A stretch of DNA of 7,340 bases, taken from Oscillospiraceae bacterium. GTDB taxonomy: Bacteria; Bacillota; Clostridia; Oscillospirales; Ruminococcaceae. A program made the translations under genes and the position numbers. Position 1 is the stretch's first letter. Every line of letters begins with the position of its first letter. Location: NCBI GenBank assembly GCA_900752625.1, contig CAADWC010000176.1, positions 1 through 7,340 on the forward strand, written 5' to 3'. This document shows, in pieces, positions 4,830 to 7,340 of this stretch. Under the pieces are notes generated by a model. It was not told where the DNA came from. It worked only from the letters and a program-made list of their open reading frames with translations, and did not search any database.

Positions 4830-6515
4830 TTGAATTTCACGGTTTATCTCAATGACGCGCTGTTTAATGCGGGTATGCTGGGATTTTACAGGATTCTTTA
4901 TAATTCAAAGCTGGATTTCAAGGAAGTAGACTATGACGGAAACGAGTCTGAGTACGGGAGCGGTTTAAGCTTTGACGACAGTATATTTGAGAATTTTGCT
5001 GATGCTTATCTGAATGGAATGATATATTTCCTTGGAAAAGACGCTCCTTATTTCGGACTGGAGGATTACAGAAACAGGCTAGAGGCATTGGATAAAGTCA
5101 ATCAGGATGATATCAAGGAGACAATCGACAAAGCTAAGGAATATACCGTAAAAAAAATGAGCAGCGCCTCTTATAAATCTGCATATGAAATAATACGCAG
5201 CAGGGGAGAAGATTACGATTTTTTAGACGCACTTAACAGAATAAAGAAGATCAAGGAGCCGGAAGAGCTTAAGAAAGAGATAATAGCGGCGATAAAGAAA
5301 ATGTCGGAATATAAAGAGGTATTTATCTTAAAGGATATTATTTATACGCAGGTACAGCATTACTGGGGAGGAGTAAGTTTTCTTCACAAGACTGAAAATA
5401 AGACCGAATATGTCAAAGCGTATGAGGATACGTTTGTCAAGCCTGTTATAGATTACGTAAAAGCCGTTGAAAAAGGCAAAAAGCGTAAGGCGGAGCTGAA
5501 CTGCTGTCAGTGCGGATGCAGTTTAACCGCCGGCGAAAGGATGTCAATGTCATGGATCAACAATCAGGGTGTTGATATGTATAAAAAAACAAGCCCTTAT
5601 TGGAATTTCAAGCCCGATTTGGTTCTGTGCCCGGTTTGCAGTGTTATTTACAGCTGTATTCCTTTAGGTTTTGTTACAAATGCGAAAGCTAATGAGAGTT
5701 ATTTTATTAATAAAAACAGCAGCATAAAAGATCTTAAGAAGGCAAATAACTTTAATTTAAACGATACGGACAGACAATCAAGTTACTATACTATAATAAG
5801 AAAATTCATTGACAAAAAAGAACAGAAAACAGCTGAAAATGAAATTCAGAACATTCAGGTTTTGAGGCGGAAAGGAGACATCCTCAGCCAGAATATTTTA
5901 TCGAAGGATATTCTGACAGGTATCAAGGAATGCCGGAGTGAGCTTGAAGACCTTATTAATCGCAGCTACACTGAAAACGGAGTGTATGCCGATCTTTTTG
6001 ACGAAGCCTTAAAACGCATAATGAATCATGAGAATATGTACACTTTGATGTATAAGCAGATAAGATATCTTATCGACAGCGGAAGAACGCCGGTGCCGGT
6101 CAGGAGAATAAACGGAAGATATTATTCTTATTTGCTGTCGTTAAGCAGAATACAAGTAAGAATTCATAGAAAGGGAGATGTAAATATGGCGGAAAAGTTA
6201 GTGGATAACGGATTCAGGGACGGAAAAAGCTTGAGAAACGTTATGTTAGGTCCCGACAGGAATGAAAACAAAATAAAGAGCCTTTCATACAGGCTTATCA
6301 ATGCGCTTAAAGGAAGAAACAGGAACATTTTCCTCGATTGCCTGATGCGTCAGTATCAGTCAGAGGGTAAACCCATGCCTGGAGATTTCTGCAGTGTTAT
6401 CAAATATGAAGATAAATTCCTGGATTACGGCTACGCATTTGTCAGCGGACTGAACAGCTATAATGAAAGCGAAAAGAATAAAGAAAACACAGAGGAGGAA
6501 AAGACAAATGAATAA
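4830..6515 (+). CDS. cas8b1: Type I-B Cascade large subunit Cas8b1 (Cst1, CXXC-CXXC)
   Basis: This is the large subunit of the type I-B effector, expected to recognise the PAM and recruit Cas3. From the TTG start the product has 561 residues. The opening NFTVYLNDALFNAGMLGFYRIL (2-23) is the usual Cst1 N-terminus, which supports TTG 4830 over ATG 4812 (plus six residues). A helical, lysine/glutamate-rich region (about 85-215) comes next. Two cysteine pairs give the family its CXXC-CXXC name: CCQCGC at 225-230 and CPVC at 267-270, probably a zinc site, with a further cysteine at 276 (SCIPLGF). The C-terminal part from about 453 is helical and ends in a hydrophilic lysine/glutamate/asparagine tail. 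That part has its own start signal at 6186 (see the separate entry). The stop overlaps the cas7 start by 8 bases, so the genes are likely translationally coupled. Confidence 0.9.
   Translation: MNFTVYLNDALFNAGMLGFYRILYNSKLDFKEVDYDGNESEYGSGLSFDDSIFENFADAYLNGMIYFLGKDAPYFGLEDYRNRLEALDKVNQDDIKETIDKAKEYTVKKMSSASYKSAYEIIRSRGEDYDFLDALNRIKKIKEPEELKKEIIAAIKKMSEYKEVFILKDIIYTQVQHYWGGVSFLHKTENKTEYVKAYEDTFVKPVIDYVKAVEKGKKRKAELNCCQCGCSLTAGERMSMSWINNQGVDMYKKTSPYWNFKPDLVLCPVCSVIYSCIPLGFVTNAKANESYFINKNSSIKDLKKANNFNLNDTDRQSSYYTIIRKFIDKKEQKTAENEIQNIQVLRRKGDILSQNILSKDILTGIKECRSELEDLINRSYTENGVYADLFDEALKRIMNHENMYTLMYKQIRYLIDSGRTPVPVRRINGRYYSYLLSLSRIQVRIHRKGDVNMAEKLVDNGFRDGKSLRNVMLGPDRNENKIKSLSYRLINALKGRNRNIFLDCLMRQYQSEGKPMPGDFCSVIKYEDKFLDYGYAFVSGLNSYNESEKNKENTEEEKTNE
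6171..6177 (+). promoter_or_regulatory. Internal Shine-Dalgarno within cas8
   Basis: AAGGGAG at 6171-6177 contains the GGAG core and lies 8 bases before the in-frame ATG at 6186. An out-of-frame ATG at 6178 is followed at once by TAA, so it would not compete productively. Among the in-frame ATG codons in the second half of cas8, this one has the best upstream site. Confidence 0.6.
6186..6515 (+). CDS. cas11: Probable internally translated small subunit Cas11 (inside cas8)
   Basis: This is a predicted in-frame internal gene: the last 109 codons of cas8 from ATG 6186, with its own Shine-Dalgarno. Independent translation of a small subunit from the 3' end of the large-subunit gene has been shown for some type I-B, I-C and I-D systems. 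Cas11 copies line the Cascade belly and stabilise the R-loop. In favour: no separate small-subunit gene lies between cas8 and cas7, the length fits, and the start falls where a helical C-terminal domain begins (MAEKLVDNGF, then helices such as KIKSLSYRLINALKG and NIFLDCLMRQYQSEG). Against: lysine/glutamate-rich Bacillota genes contain many chance AGGAG-ATG pairs. The inference has not been confirmed by protein data. Confidence 0.55.
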   Translation: MAEKLVDNGFRDGKSLRNVMLGPDRNENKIKSLSYRLINALKGRNRNIFLDCLMRQYQSEGKPMPGDFCSVIKYEDKFLDYGYAFVSGLNSYNESEKNKENTEEEKTNE

Positions 6516-7340
6516 AGGACTTACGATAAGCGTAATTGTTGAAGCAAACAGCGCCAATTACGGAGAAGGAATGGGAAATATCGCTTCTCTGAAAAAATTC
6601 AGCAGAGCAGGAGGCGACGGATATACATATATTTCCCGTCAGGCGCTTAGATACAATATTGTAAATCAGCTTGGCTGGGATAAAACTCCTATTGCACCAA
6701 GCGGTTCTGGCGATAAAACGGTTATTCAGTTTGCTCCAGATGCGTCTATAGCCGATTATCCGGAGATTGATCTTTTCGGATATATGAAAACACTTAAAGG
6801 AAACAATGCTTCGACCAGAAATGCTGCTGCAAGATTAAGCAATGCTGTTTCCCTTGAACCATTTTCTGCCGACCTTGACTTTCTGACCAACATGGGTCTT
6901 GCAAAGAGGAAGGACGGAGTTAAAAACGCTATCGCTCAGAGCGAGATTCATAAGTCTTTCTATGCCTATACTCTGACAGTGGACCTTAACAGAGTAGGCG
7001 TTGACGGAGAGATTGAGATTTCTCAGGAAGAGAAGGCTGAAAGAGTATGCGAACTGTTAAAGGCGATACAGTATCTATACCGTGATATAAGGGGCAGAAG
7101 CGAAAATCTTTCTCCTGTATTTGCAATAGGAGGAATCTACAGCAGGAAAACTCCATTCTTTGAGAACAGACTTAAGCTGCAGGGTCAGTCGCTGAATGTG
7201 GATACTATTACAGACACCAAAAACGGCATCGGCGAGGACGGAACTATTACGGGTTATGTAAGCGGAGTGTTTAAAAACGACGGAACGATCAAGGAAAAGC
7301 TTGATCCGGTTTCAATATCTGAAATGTTTGATAAGCTGTC
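6508..7340 (+). CDS. cas7: Type I-B Cascade backbone subunit Cas7 (Cst2/DevR), partial
   Basis: Cas7 polymerises along the crRNA spacer to form the Cascade backbone. The 277 complete codons present read without a stop to the window edge. The N-terminus, MNKGLTISVIVEANSANYGE then GMGNIASLKKFSRAGGDGYTY, is the characteristic Cst2/DevR opening (RAMP strand followed by the NYGEG.GN motif). SRQALRYNIVNQLGW (43-57) and the later SPVFAIGGIYSRKTPFFENR (202-221) also fit the family. The ATG is preceded by GGAGG (6494-6498) with a 9-base gap, and it overlaps the cas8 stop by 8 bases. Family members are usually around 290-340 residues, so little of the gene should be missing. By the usual gene order cas5 and then cas3 should follow. 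Confidence 0.93.
   Translation, partial: MNKGLTISVIVEANSANYGEGMGNIASLKKFSRAGGDGYTYISRQALRYNIVNQLGWDKTPIAPSGSGDKTVIQFAPDASIADYPEIDLFGYMKTLKGNNASTRNAAARLSNAVSLEPFSADLDFLTNMGLAKRKDGVKNAIAQSEIHKSFYAYTLTVDLNRVGVDGEIEISQEEKAERVCELLKAIQYLYRDIRGRSENLSPVFAIGGIYSRKTPFFENRLKLQGQSLNVDTITDTKNGIGEDGTITGYVSGVFKNDGTIKEKLDPVSISEMFDKL

Noticed and set aside
5530..5550. Alternative internal start in cas8 (GAAAGG before ATG near 5540)
   Set aside because: The Shine-Dalgarno is weak or too close, and the product of over 300 residues would be far too large for a small subunit and would cut the zinc region.
6360..6557. 65-codon hydrophobic open frame on - across the cas8-cas7 junction
   Set aside because: The apparent hydrophobicity comes from reading the antisense of lysine/glutamate-rich codons; cas8 and cas7 both code here on the + strand.

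Overview
The window looks like chromosomal DNA from a low-to-moderate GC Bacillota, most likely a Ruminococcus/Oscillospiraceae-type Clostridium. This rests on strong AGGAGG-type ribosome binding sites, A/T-rich sigma-A promoters, a Clostridia-like glgB, and a Cst1/Cst2 (Tneap) type I-B CRISPR-Cas operon. The genus is an inference from general character, not from a marker gene.

Layout. (1) Positions 2-124 (+) are the last 40 codons of an unidentified membrane protein. They are followed by a 260-base convergent intergenic region with several hairpins. (2) Positions 385-2666 (-) hold a two-gene operon: a MarR-family repressor, then glgB (glycogen branching enzyme), overlapping by 4 bases. It is driven by a near-consensus promoter (TTGAAC, 17 bases, TATAAT). 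A perfect 9+9 inverted repeat lies across its -10/+1 region, so MarR autoregulation that also governs glgB is the natural reading. (3) Positions 2722-3172 contain no convincing gene, and end in the promoter of a small six-helix membrane protein (3173-3742, +) that resembles the DUF2238/YjdF family. It is closed off by a strong terminator. (4) Positions 3792-4092 are an AT-rich regulatory region with a perfect 12-bp palindrome on the -35 element and a leader of about 165 bases. (5) Positions 4093-7340 (+) are the head of a type I-B cas operon: cas6, cas8b1 (cst1) and cas7 (cst2/devR), the last cut by the window end.

How the genes work together. Cas6 processes crRNA. Cas8b1 (large subunit) and Cas7 (backbone) build Cascade on the crRNA. 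No separate small-subunit gene is present between cas8 and cas7. However, an in-frame ATG with its own Shine-Dalgarno sequence near the 3' end of cas8 (6186) would give a 109-residue Cas11-like protein, and I consider this the most interesting observation here. Cas5, Cas3, Cas4, Cas1, Cas2 and the repeat array would lie beyond position 7340; none is visible, and I see no CRISPR repeats in the window.
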